Source: a virus. From it: a stretch of 57,027 nucleotides of DNA. The stretch is taken from positions 1 to 57,027 of IMG/VR virus record IMGVR_UViG_3300010371_000009; one strand, given 5' to 3'. Below, one piece after another: positions 42,107-48,218 of this stretch (its first letter is position 1; each line of letters opens with the position of its first letter). Below the pieces are notes generated by a model. It ran no database searches. It saw nothing but the letters and a program-made list of their open reading frames with translations, and was not told where the DNA came from. The translations under genes were made by a program, and so were the position numbers.

Positions 42107-42193
42107 ATGATCTATGATATTTTAAATGTTTTGTTTTGGATTTGTTTTCTTGTAATTTGCGCGCGTTTGATGTATCTTGAATTGAAGCAATAG
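42107..42193 (+). CDS. Tiny membrane peptide, 28 aa
   Basis: One hydrophobic helix (ILNVLFWICFLVICARLMYL) with a short polar tail. The stop codon lies inside the first arm of the inverted repeat at 42189, so reading the peptide would run into the RNA stem. Confidence 0.4.
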   Translation: MIYDILNVLFWICFLVICARLMYLELKQ

Positions 42194-42294
42194 GAAGGTA
42201 GAGCTTACTTTATTGATATATACCAGTTTGGTAAGTCACAGTATGTTGATAAAGGACAAGGCTTGCGCGCGAAAGGCTGCTCTACCTTCCTATT
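42189..42294 (+). ncRNA. Structured RNA element closed by a 16-bp perfect stem
   Basis: AATAGGAAGGTAGAGC (42189-42204) is the exact complement of GCTCTACCTTCCTATT (42279-42294). Within it, CTTTAT (42208-42213) pairs ATAAAG (42249-42254), capping TACCA/TGGTA (42221-42225, 42229-42233) with a GTT loop. The remaining arm holds GCGCGC. There is no gene in the 74-nt interior. Either a small RNA or a cis element of the gene at 42310. Confidence 0.6.
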
Positions 42295-42309
42295 ATTTTG
42301 AGATATATA

Positions 42310-42498
42310 ATGAAACATAAATATGTAATAAGTGGTGATGGCACAGGTAGAACCTATGGTATCTACAAAGTGCTATCTGGTGTTTTTGTTTTTCCAATTG
42401 ATAGAGATTTAGTGGAAGGTGGATTGAAAAATCTAACTGCTGCGCGAAAGCGTGTTAAAGAATTGAATAAACAAGATGGAGAGAGCTTGGATGATTAA
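42310..42498 (+). CDS. Hypothetical protein, 62 aa
   Basis: The ATG at 42310 (MKHKYVISGDG) is chosen over the TTG at 42298. Unrecognised alpha/beta protein with TYGIYKVLSGVFVFP and TAARKRVKELNKQ. It lies 15 nt after the RNA stem, which could regulate it. Confidence 0.6.
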   Translation: MKHKYVISGDGTGRTYGIYKVLSGVFVFPIDRDLVEGGLKNLTAARKRVKELNKQDGESLDD

Positions 42499-42664
42499 GA
42501 TTACTCATACAGACAATACAGTTGGATATGTTTGTAAGCGCGAAATTAGCTCTATGTTTTGGGACGTTTCTACAAAAAATACAAGAATTAGAATGACCAA
42601 TGGCGATACCATTTATGTTAATGAGCCGCCAGAATTTCTTTTAATTCTTAATGGAGAAGGGTAA
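42491..42664 (+). CDS. Hypothetical protein, 57 aa
   Basis: ATG at 42491 follows GGAGAGCTTGG; the earlier start at 42476 is poorer. Beta-rich (MIKITHTDNTVGYVCKREI, NTRIRMTNGDTIYVNEPP). It resembles the next gene's product in layout, which suggests duplication. Confidence 0.6.
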   Translation: MIKITHTDNTVGYVCKREISSMFWDVSTKNTRIRMTNGDTIYVNEPPEFLLILNGEG

Positions 42665-42849
42665 TGCTTAAACTTAAAGATGCAGATAATAATAAAAAAT
42701 GTATTTATCTTCATCCTCCACACATTGTTTATATGTGTAATTATAATGATGGAGAAACAATGGTAAATATGATTGACAATACTGCTCTTTATGTTAAAGA
42801 AAGCTGTGAGGAAATTCTAGCTATGATGGAGAAACTTAAAAATGTCTGA
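42664..42849 (+). CDS. Hypothetical protein, 61 aa
   Basis: TAATG overlap with the previous gene. Same beta plan as its neighbour (KKCIYLHPPHIVYMCNYN, TMVNMIDNTALYVKES), so the pair are probably paralogues. No function assigned. Confidence 0.6.
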   Translation: MLKLKDADNNKKCIYLHPPHIVYMCNYNDGETMVNMIDNTALYVKESCEEILAMMEKLKNV

Positions 42850-43072
42850 TCTTAAATCGCACATTCTTGAAGAAGCGATTGAAGCTGGTGTAGAGTGTTT
42901 TAAGAAAGGTGTTAAGATTATTTTAATTACAACTAACAGCAAAGGACGCGCGTTGGAAGTTCTTAGGCTAGCTAATATTGCAATGACTAAAGAAATCGAA
43001 GAATTTTATAAGGATGAAATTTCTAAGACAACGTTGGATGAATTTATAGAGAGCTTCAAAGAAATCTATTGA
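42842..43072 (+). CDS. Hypothetical protein, 76 aa
   Basis: Unrecognised helical protein (SHILEEAIEAGVECFKKGVK, ISKTTLDEFIESFKEIY). Its stop overlaps the -35 box of the ncRNA promoter at 43069. Confidence 0.6.
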   Translation: MSDLKSHILEEAIEAGVECFKKGVKIILITTNSKGRALEVLRLANIAMTKEIEEFYKDEISKTTLDEFIESFKEIY

Positions 43073-43097
43073 CAGCTTATTGTGGGTATAGTATAAG
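43069..43097 (+). promoter_or_regulatory. Sigma70 promoter of the 43.1-43.4 kb ncRNA
   Basis: TTGACA (43069-43074), exactly 17 nt, TATAAG (43092-43097). The best + strand promoter match in the accessory region, and it reads into a stretch with no gene. Confidence 0.75.
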
Positions 43098-43103
43098 AGC
43101 TAC

Positions 43104-43432
43104 AAGTAACTGAAAGGAAAACCCTTTAGTGGTGAAAGCGACTATAGCTTTCTTCCGAGTAAGTGAAACAAACATTGGAGGTACGTTATGTGCGGGATAT
43201 TAAAGCCCGCTAATTAGAACGCGGTTTAGAAGTGCCAGAAATGAAATAGCGAAAGCACAAGTTACCGCAGAGACAAATAAACTGACTTGATTTATGAAAT
43301 AAACTTGCAAGATTATTTATAGCCTTGGCGTCGGGCAGATAGCAATAGACGTTAATTTAACCAAGGTGGTTAAAATGAAGATGATCTAATTAGAAATGAG
43401 GGGTAGCGACGCACACTCGCTACCCTTTTTTT
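43104..43432 (+). ncRNA. Free-standing structured ncRNA, about 330 nt, class unknown
   Basis: No credible ORF. It lies between a strong promoter and an intrinsic terminator. Potential helices include AAAGG/CCTTT (near 43122-43136), GAAAGC/GCTTTC (43134-43152), GCGGG/CCCGC (43193-43211), GCGGT/ACCGC (43221-43268) enclosing GTGC/GCAC with a GCGAAAGC tetraloop, and CCTTGG/CCAAGG (43323-43366) enclosing CGTC/GACG. The density of paired elements, several with GNRA-like loops, argues for a folded functional RNA. I do not match it to tmRNA, 6S, RNase P or a known riboswitch. Confidence 0.7.
43399..43432 (+). terminator. Terminator of the ncRNA
   Basis: Perfect 9-bp stem GGGTAGCGA / TCGCTACCC with a 7-nt loop and T7 directly after. 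Confidence 0.9.
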
Positions 43433-43455
43433 ATTTATATTGTTGGATATTTTAA

Positions 43456-43653
43456 ATGATACTTCAACTTGATCCACCATTAATTTTAAATACACCTAAA
43501 GGTAAAGCAATCTGTCATTTGGTGATTGACTATGGTATAGAACATGACTTAGAATGGGTTTGTTTTATCCATGAAACTGGCGAATGTTGGACGTATCGTA
43601 ATCAAGATGTAAGAATAATTGAGAATGTAACAATAGGACGAACATTTAAATGA
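43456..43653 (+). CDS. Hypothetical protein, 65 aa
   Basis: Unrecognised; beta-rich (LILNTPKGKAICHLVIDYG, WVCFIHETGECWTYRN). TTTTAAATG start context. It begins a coupled series of very small genes. Confidence 0.6.
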   Translation: MILQLDPPLILNTPKGKAICHLVIDYGIEHDLEWVCFIHETGECWTYRNQDVRIIENVTIGRTFK

Positions 43654-43811
43654 ACAATGTTATAGAAGTAATTTCACAAATTGCTGTTGTAATTGCTCTT
43701 ATTGTGCTTGCTGAAATGCTCCTGCTTGTGAATATCTTGCTCGCATCATTGATTTGTATGATAATTAAAGAGCGGTGGTTGTGGTTTAAGGAAAAGTTTA
43801 AGAAAGTTTAA
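43650..43811 (+). CDS. Small membrane protein, 53 aa
   Basis: ATGA overlap with the upstream gene. Long hydrophobic stretch (about residues 10-38, IAVVIALIVLAEMLLLVNIL and further) then a basic tail (ERWLWFKEKFKK). First of nine tiny ORFs in a row, eight of them hydrophobic. Confidence 0.55.
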   Translation: MNNVIEVISQIAVVIALIVLAEMLLLVNILLASLICMIIKERWLWFKEKFKKV

Positions 43812-43928
43812 ATGATGTATTTAGAATTTTTGTATTGGATGAATGTGATTTTGATCTTGATTACATCATTGTTTGTGGTATTAACTATTAGAGAAGCCTT
43901 TATAGATTTTAAGGACAAGTCTAAATGA
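43812..43928 (+). CDS. Tiny membrane protein, 38 aa
   Basis: One helix (FLYWMNVILILITSLFVVLT) and a charged tail (REAFIDFKDKSK). Abuts the preceding stop; ATGA overlap with the next. Confidence 0.5.
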   Translation: MMYLEFLYWMNVILILITSLFVVLTIREAFIDFKDKSK

Positions 43929-44068
43929 AATCTCACAGTGTCCTACCATCGCGCAAACAAAGTAAGAAAGCTGTTCATAAGGTCTTGAAAGCGACTAAGA
44001 ACCATCATGACCGCACAGCTATCAATTATAGCAAGCAAAAGAAATCTAAGCTTGGATTGATGAAATGA
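43925..44068 (+). CDS. Small basic peptide, 47 aa
   Basis: Soluble and very Lys/Ser/His-rich (LPSRKQSKKAVHKVLKATKN, INYSKQKKSKLG), the only non-membrane member of the series. ATGA overlaps at both ends. It might bind nucleic acid. Confidence 0.5.
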   Translation: MKSHSVLPSRKQSKKAVHKVLKATKNHHDRTAINYSKQKKSKLGLMK

Positions 44069-44160
44069 ACAATAAGCTTGACTGGATTACAATAGTGTGT
44101 ACAATAGACATTGTAATATCAACTTTAGCTTTGTATTGTCTTTATTCAAAAGGAATGTAA
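44065..44160 (+). CDS. Tiny membrane protein, 31 aa
   Basis: Single helix (WITIVCTIDIVISTLALYCL) between short polar ends. Overlaps its upstream neighbour by ATGA. Confidence 0.45.
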   Translation: MNNKLDWITIVCTIDIVISTLALYCLYSKGM

Positions 44161-44162
44161 AC

Positions 44163-44285
44163 ATGAATGCTCGTTTTGTATTTGAATTGATGGAAGATGT
44201 TGCTTTGGTAATCGGTACTGTGCTGGTTGGTGCGGCTATTGGGCTTGGTGCAGCAATGATTGTCATTTTTAATTTCTTTCTGTAG
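44163..44285 (+). CDS. Tiny membrane protein, 40 aa
   Basis: ATG at 44163 is used; a longer frame to 44097 overlaps the preceding gene. Gly/Ala-rich helix (LVIGTVLVGAAIGLGAAMI) of a kind that packs into oligomers. Confidence 0.5.
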   Translation: MNARFVFELMEDVALVIGTVLVGAAIGLGAAMIVIFNFFL

Positions 44286-44293
44286 GTGATGAA

Positions 44294-44398
44294 ATGTATT
44301 TATCTTTTGCAGAATTAATAGTTTTATCACTCTTGCTTACAACTTTAGGATTTATTATTGGAATGGTTTGCGCCGCAGCTATATTCTTGAAGGACTAA
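44294..44398 (+). CDS. Tiny membrane protein, 34 aa
   Basis: One helix (LIVLSLLLTTLGFIIGMVCA) with a short charged end (FLKD). Eight bp after the previous stop, with GTGATGAA as its weak ribosome site. Confidence 0.45.
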   Translation: MYLSFAELIVLSLLLTTLGFIIGMVCAAAIFLKD

Positions 44399-44401
44399 GC
44401 G

Positions 44402-44488
44402 ATGATCTATGAATTTTTAATTTCTAGCATCGTTGGTGGTGTGATTGGTGCTCTTATTGTCAATATTACAATTTATTTAAATAGGTGA
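44402..44488 (+). CDS. Tiny membrane protein, 28 aa
   Basis: Single helix (FLISSIVGGVIGALIVNITI) with Gly-x-x-x-Gly spacing. Three bp after the previous stop. Confidence 0.45.
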   Translation: MIYEFLISSIVGGVIGALIVNITIYLNR

Positions 44489-44493
44489 TAACA

Positions 44494-44634
44494 ATGCCAT
44501 ATCTATTTATATTTTTAACTTACATTTTTGGATTTAGTTGTGGAATTATGTTTATTTGCTTCCTTGCATATTTGGTTGAAATCAAGCATATTCGTTCTAT
44601 GAATGATAATCCTTATAAGTTGTGGCCAACATGA
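44494..44634 (+). CDS. Small membrane protein, 46 aa
   Basis: One long helix (LFIFLTYIFGFSCGIMFICF) then a polar tail (EIKHIRSMNDNPYKLWPT). AGGTGATAAC upstream is a plausible ribosome site. Confidence 0.5.
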   Translation: MPYLFIFLTYIFGFSCGIMFICFLAYLVEIKHIRSMNDNPYKLWPT

Positions 44635-44717
44635 TTACTGATATGTGGTCTATTATTTATTGCGCCGCACCACTCTTTTCGCTTGCAATGTTAATCGTTG
44701 TGGGTAAGCTGTTCTAA
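44631..44717 (+). CDS. Tiny membrane peptide, 28 aa
   Basis: One helix (MWSIIYCAAPLFSLAMLIVV). ATGA overlap with its upstream neighbour; last of the tiny series, ending one base before the structured element at 44718. Confidence 0.45.
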   Translation: MITDMWSIIYCAAPLFSLAMLIVVGKLF

Positions 44718-44932
44718 TCGGGGGACACTCCTGATAGCAGGTGAATGTTAGCATCAGCTAAATAAAAAGATTGCTTGCCTACATTGTTATTGACGCGACA
44801 AGCCCCTTTAATAATGTTGGTTAAAATGTAGTCCCTTTGATACTTCATCGTTTACATTAAAGCAATCGAGATACTTTGAGGCAGAATAACCTTAGAATTA
44901 GCTAAGACTAACCTTGAAGGTAGCTAACATAA
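44718..44932 (+). ncRNA. Multi-branched structured RNA element, about 215 nt
   Basis: No credible gene. A closing stem ATGTTAGC (44745-44752) / GCTAACAT (44923-44930) encloses GATTGCTT (44769-44776) / AAGCAATC (44860-44867), inside which CTACATT (44779-44785) pairs AATGTAG (44825-44831). Two hairpins follow, CTTAG/CTAAG (44891-44906) and ACCT/AGGT (44911-44921). The next ATG lies just 2 nt beyond the closing stem, so it could be a leader that gates that gene. No terminator or promoter is obvious. Confidence 0.6.
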
Positions 44933-45124
44933 ATGTCTTATATAATTCAAGAAGAAGATGGGATGATACTTTACTATAAGAAATGTAAAAATAAAGATTG
45001 TAATAATCAAATAGCAATAGGGTTGTCTAAAGAATATTGTTTTAAATGTGCGGGTTTCTCTAAGAAAGATTATCGTGATAAGAAGTGGCTCTTGAGCTTT
45101 CATCGTCAGGAAAGGTTGTATTGA
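44933..45124 (+). CDS. Small Cys-rich hypothetical protein, 63 aa
   Basis: Two Cys pairs, CKNKDC (residues 18-23) and CFKC (36-39), suggest a zinc finger. A basic C-terminus follows (WLLSFHRQERLY). The start lies 2 nt after the closing stem of the RNA element. The TGATG overlap at its end couples it to the next gene. Confidence 0.65.
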   Translation: MSYIIQEEDGMILYYKKCKNKDCNNQIAIGLSKEYCFKCAGFSKKDYRDKKWLLSFHRQERLY

Positions 45125-45480
45125 TGTTTAAAAATGTAATGTCAGCTTTGTTGAAAGCTCGTGAAAGCACACCTTATGTTATCAAATCCATCTACGATAG
45201 TCAGAAAGATGTTCTTGAATGGCAAGTGTGGAACAAAGAAGATTTAATCTTTGTTTGTCTTAGCCATGAAAAGACTGAAGCTGTTTGTGATACTTTGAAC
45301 GACGTTTATGTTACTGAAAAAGTTATTGAAGCTATGTTTGAGCCTGATATAGAAATGATAAGGTGTGCTAATAAAATAATGAGTTTTTCTAATGATACAA
45401 AATTGATATATCAATCAATGATTAGAACAGCGTTGAGTGGTAAGAATGTCATTGCTATTAAATCAACACCTAACAATTGA
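45124..45480 (+). CDS. Hypothetical protein, 118 aa
   Basis: Starts at the ATG at 45124 (MFKNVMSALLKARE). An N-terminal beta-type unit (VIKSIYDSQKDVLEWQVWNK) is followed by a helical half with Met- and Cys-containing stretches. Unrecognised. It overlaps the DnaA-like gene by 35 bp in another frame. Confidence 0.6.
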   Translation: MFKNVMSALLKARESTPYVIKSIYDSQKDVLEWQVWNKEDLIFVCLSHEKTEAVCDTLNDVYVTEKVIEAMFEPDIEMIRCANKIMSFSNDTKLIYQSMIRTALSGKNVIAIKSTPNN

Positions 45481-45721
45481 CCAAATTTTAAAATACTATG
45501 AATGTGATTACGATACGATTTTTACAATTAAAAATTTATATAGGTATCATGTTAAGATTAGGTTTATCATCTACTATATTTTAAAAGATTATTATGGCGC
45601 TACGCACAAAGGGATTGCCAAACTTTGCAATTCTGATAGAGCCTGTGTCATTCGTGGCATTAGAAAAGCTGTTCGCTATAAAGATGAAATTGATTTGGTT
45701 TATAAGCATTTGAATGGCTAA
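45446..45721 (+). CDS. DnaA domain IV-like DNA-binding protein
   Basis: 91 aa from the ATG at 45446. Residues about 36-78 (KIRFIIYYILKDYYGATHKG then IAKLCNSDRACVIRGIRKAV) resemble the C-terminal DNA-binding domain of DnaA (TrpR-like), where a helix-turn-helix ends with a DHSTV-like turn (here SDRACVI). The ATPase is absent. It may recognise origin-type boxes of the phage or compete at the host origin. It ends inside the nuclease start. Confidence 0.65.
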   Translation: MSLLLNQHLTIDQILKYYECDYDTIFTIKNLYRYHVKIRFIIYYILKDYYGATHKGIAKLCNSDRACVIRGIRKAVRYKDEIDLVYKHLNG

Positions 45722-46124
45722 AAAAATAACACCAGAACAGCTAGCTTCTAACGGTACAGAAGATGGCCATCAGCTTGCGCTTATGTGTTGGTGCGCCGAT
45801 AATGTGCAAATATATCCAGAATTGAAATGGTTGTATGCTGTTCCTAATGGCGGATCGAGACATAAAGCTGAAGCTGGTAAGCTTGTAGCTATGGGCGTTA
45901 AAACTGGTGTACCTGATTTATGCTTGCCTATTAAGCGCGGCAAATTCAGCGGCATTTATATTGAATTGAAACGTCCTGATAGTGTGGGTAAGAAGAAAGG
46001 TATTCCATCTGACGAACAGTTAGGATGGATTGACTTCTTAAGATCGCAGGATTATGGTGCAATTGTATGTTATGGATGGGAAAACGCAAGAGATACACTA
46101 ATTAAATATTTAAAATGGAGTTGA
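45714..46124 (+). CDS. VRR-NUC domain nuclease
   Basis: 136 aa, one domain. Motifs: LYAVPNGGSRHKAEAGKLV (about 42-60), TGVPDLCLP with the active Asp, YIELKRPDS (E-x-K), then DEQLGWIDFLRSQDY. This is the VRR-NUC nuclease fold, found in phage as Holliday-junction or replication-associated nucleases. Overlaps the DnaA-like gene by 8 bp. Confidence 0.85.
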   Translation: MAKKITPEQLASNGTEDGHQLALMCWCADNVQIYPELKWLYAVPNGGSRHKAEAGKLVAMGVKTGVPDLCLPIKRGKFSGIYIELKRPDSVGKKKGIPSDEQLGWIDFLRSQDYGAIVCYGWENARDTLIKYLKWS

Positions 46125-46128
46125 TGAA

Positions 46129-46314
46129 ATGGTTAATAAATTCGTTCAAGAAGTCATTGATCGCATTAAAAACATTCAAGCAATGATTGAAGAAGAATTG
46201 GCAAGTCCAAATCCATCATTGAATTTTATTGACGATTGCAAACTTACACTTGCCCAATGTCAACATCAAATTGGATATTTTAATGAAAATCCAAGCGGTG
46301 TAGAGGTTATTTAA
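46129..46314 (+). CDS. Small coiled-coil protein, 61 aa
   Basis: Helical (EVIDRIKNIQAMIEEELASP, LNFIDDCKLTLAQCQHQIG). Unrecognised. Four bp after the nuclease gene. Confidence 0.6.
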   Translation: MVNKFVQEVIDRIKNIQAMIEEELASPNPSLNFIDDCKLTLAQCQHQIGYFNENPSGVEVI

Positions 46315-46926
46315 ATGGTTGGTATTTTTAATATTCTTGATTGGATTGGTATTTACAATCCATCTTTACCTCCATCAAGCTTAGATCAATATGAAGCTGA
46401 AAAGCAAAAGGTTAATAAGACAATGGAAAATGAAACGAATGTATCTTATGATTATGTGCAGAAAGCTTTAGAATATTTTAAATATTTTCTAGCTATTAGA
46501 GGTTACACGAATATCACGCTTGAAGTTCAACCTGAATGTAATTTTGGTATTAAAACAATTCGTGTTATAAATAATTTACATAAAAATCTTTATTTCTCTT
46601 TTGATGTATCTCCTGCTGTTTTATCACTCACAGCAGATGCTTTTAGAGTAATTTATTATGAACCTGTTATGAATATGATGCAATTGAGAATAGCTCAAGA
46701 GGAACAATGGACAGAAGAAGAATTGCAACATATGCGCGATAAATCAAATTATGACAAGATGCAAAAAAAGATAAATGATGCAATTAAAGCTCTTGAAGAA
46801 TGTGGTTATGAAGTGAAGAAGAAAGCGACATGTAATGTAAGATTTAATATTTGTGGTGTATTTATAGATAAATCTACTCTGGAAACTGAATTAGATTTGA
46901 ATGGCTATAAGATGGTAGAGAAATGA
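46315..46926 (+). CDS. Hypothetical protein, 203 aa
   Basis: Unrecognised. Hydrophobic/Pro start (FNILDWIGIYNPSLPPSSLD), a helical part (VQKALEYFKYFLAIRGYTN), a beta core and a charged helix (EEELQHMRDKSNYDKMQKK). TTTAAATGG start context. Confidence 0.6.
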   Translation: MVGIFNILDWIGIYNPSLPPSSLDQYEAEKQKVNKTMENETNVSYDYVQKALEYFKYFLAIRGYTNITLEVQPECNFGIKTIRVINNLHKNLYFSFDVSPAVLSLTADAFRVIYYEPVMNMMQLRIAQEEQWTEEELQHMRDKSNYDKMQKKINDAIKALEECGYEVKKKATCNVRFNICGVFIDKSTLETELDLNGYKMVEK

Positions 46927-47129
46927 AAACACCTAAGTTTGTTGTCTCTCGTAATGTCAATAATACATCTTACTATTTTAAAATTAGTAAAGGTGAAATT
47001 TGGTGGATTAAGGATAGCAAAGACGCCAATTCTTATTCATCAAAATATGCTGCTAAAAAGCATATCAAAACTATTGACAACATACCAGAAGATGTTAAAG
47101 TAGTAGAGCTAGAAACTATCAGTGCGTAG
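46923..47129 (+). CDS. Hypothetical protein, 68 aa
   Basis: Unrecognised beta-rich protein (KFVVSRNVNNTSYYFKIS, ISKGEIWWIKDSKDAN). Its TAG stop is supplied by bases 8-10 of tRNA-Pro. Confidence 0.6.
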   Translation: MKTPKFVVSRNVNNTSYYFKISKGEIWWIKDSKDANSYSSKYAAKKHIKTIDNIPEDVKVVELETISA

Positions 47130-47196
47130 CTCAGCTTGGTAGAGCGATTGCTTTGGGAGCAATAGGTCGTAGGTTCAAATCCTACTGCACTGACCA
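47120..47196 (+). tRNA. tRNA-Pro (anticodon TGG)
   Basis: Acceptor CAGTGCG / TGCACTG (one G-T), D stem GCTC/GAGC, anticodon stem ATTGC/GCAAT with loop TTTGGGA, T stem GTAGG/CCTAC, discriminator A, encoded CCA. First ten bases overlap the upstream gene. Confidence 0.92.
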
Positions 47197-47224
47197 AATT
47201 TTAAATAGCAAAAAGGAAATTTAA

Positions 47225-47371
47225 ATGATTACTGTTAGTAAGACTGTTCATAGTGCAATGAAGCGTGACTTGGAAAAGAAGCGCAAGCGAGTTGCTAAGG
47301 AAATTAACGAATTGAAGCAGATGGAAGCAGCATTTAAGTCTGTCAAGCCAATCAAGCTTGGCAAGCGATAG
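47225..47371 (+). CDS. Small basic coiled-coil protein, 48 aa
   Basis: Helical and Lys/Arg-rich (VHSAMKRDLEKKRKRVAKEI, NELKQMEAAFKSVKP). AAAAGGAAATTTAAATG upstream is a good start. Ends just before an intrinsic terminator. Confidence 0.6.
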   Translation: MITVSKTVHSAMKRDLEKKRKRVAKEINELKQMEAAFKSVKPIKLGKR

Positions 47372-47377
47372 GAGGAT

Positions 47378-47406
47378 AAAGGGGCGAGAACGCCCCTTTA
47401 TTTTTT
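47378..47406 (+). terminator. Intrinsic terminator
   Basis: Stem AAAGGGGCG / CGCCCCTTT with a 4-nt loop and ATTTTTT following. It ends the transcript carrying tRNA-Pro. Confidence 0.85.
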
Positions 47407-47409
47407 AAA

Positions 47410-47502
47410 ATGTCTGTTGACAAACATAATTTAATTATGTCAGGGATGATTATAGGCGCTTTGATTGTAATCCTATTAATTACAGGTATGGTTTATGTCT
47501 GA
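47410..47502 (+). CDS. Tiny membrane protein, 30 aa
   Basis: One helix (MSGMIIGALIVILLITGMVY). Overlaps the next gene by 8 bp. Confidence 0.5.
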   Translation: MSVDKHNLIMSGMIIGALIVILLITGMVYV

Positions 47503-47716
47503 AGTTTTTAATTTAGAGAATAGCAAGTCAACAAATAATTATAAGTCGATTGTAGTTGAATTGTCGCTAATTGATCCTAAAACTGATAAAGTTATTCATC
47601 ATTATATTCGGACCATTGATGGCAAACAACGTCGTGAGTGGTTGAATAAGACTATAATGTGGGCAATGTTTCAAGGGTTTGATATTGAAATCACTAGAAA
47701 GAAGGAAAATCAATGA
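47495..47716 (+). CDS. Hypothetical protein, 73 aa
   Basis: Beta start (YKSIVVELSLIDPKTDKVIH) and helix (REWLNKTIMWAMFQGFDIEI). A similar plan recurs in the proteins at 48934-49176 and 49288-49521, so the three may be a small paralogue set. No function assigned. Confidence 0.6.
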   Translation: MSEVFNLENSKSTNNYKSIVVELSLIDPKTDKVIHHYIRTIDGKQRREWLNKTIMWAMFQGFDIEITRKKENQ

Positions 47717-47982
47717 TTAAGTCTCTTTTAGTTGCTATCGCTGCTTCTTGCATTATTTTTGCTTGTGCTAATGCTCAAGCTCAACAGCCTTCTACATCTT
47801 ACAATATTAAAGTTGATAATTCACAACTTGATTTGATTGGTAAGGCTTTGGGTAAGATGCCTTATGAAGATGTAGCGGTATTGATGCAAGTTTTGCGTCA
47901 ACAGGTTGTGGAACAATCTAAGCTACCGGAAATTAAGACACCTGAAGCTAAAGCACCTGATACTGCGAAAAAGGCAGAATGA
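47713..47982 (+). CDS. Small secreted protein, 89 aa
   Basis: Sec signal peptide (SLLVAIAASCIIFACANA, cleavage near AQAQ). The mature part is a short amphipathic helix set (IGKALGKMPYEDVAVLMQVL) with an Ala/Pro/Lys-rich C-terminus. Perhaps a periplasmic factor; unrecognised. ATGA overlaps on both sides. Confidence 0.65.
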   Translation: MIKSLLVAIAASCIIFACANAQAQQPSTSYNIKVDNSQLDLIGKALGKMPYEDVAVLMQVLRQQVVEQSKLPEIKTPEAKAPDTAKKAE

Positions 47983-48161
47983 TGGATCATCCTACCCACA
48001 AACTTAACGCATATCAAGACACAGCCTTTAAATGGGTTACTTATTGCGTGAAATGTGGTTTAGAGGAAAATAACCTTGACATGCAATGCCTTGGTTATTT
48101 GGATCGAAAAAAGATGAAAGAGAATAAAATTACTGTTGACACTCATAATCACTCTGCTTAG
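47979..48161 (+). CDS. Small Cys/His hypothetical protein, 60 aa
   Basis: CVKCG (residues 22-26), C35 and several His suggest a metal site. Unrecognised. Ends before the strong gene at 48219. Confidence 0.55.
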   Translation: MMDHPTHKLNAYQDTAFKWVTYCVKCGLEENNLDMQCLGYLDRKKMKENKITVDTHNHSA

Positions 48162-48218
48162 ATTGTCAGCATTGATTGGTTGACTACTCAAATCAAAATC
48201 GTGAAAAAGGGATTACAA

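Noticed and set aside
43104-43432. tmRNA
   Set aside because: No tRNA-like end with CCA and no tag-peptide frame could be found.
43073-43440. Group I intron at the 43.1 kb region
   Set aside because: It has a GCAGAGAC-like stretch, but the flanking ORFs each have proper start and stop codons and do not join when it is removed. A promoter and a terminator bound it.
44714-44848. Minus-strand 44-aa ORF inside the structured element
   Set aside because: Opposite to every neighbouring gene, no ribosome site, and the sequence is better explained by nested complementary segments.
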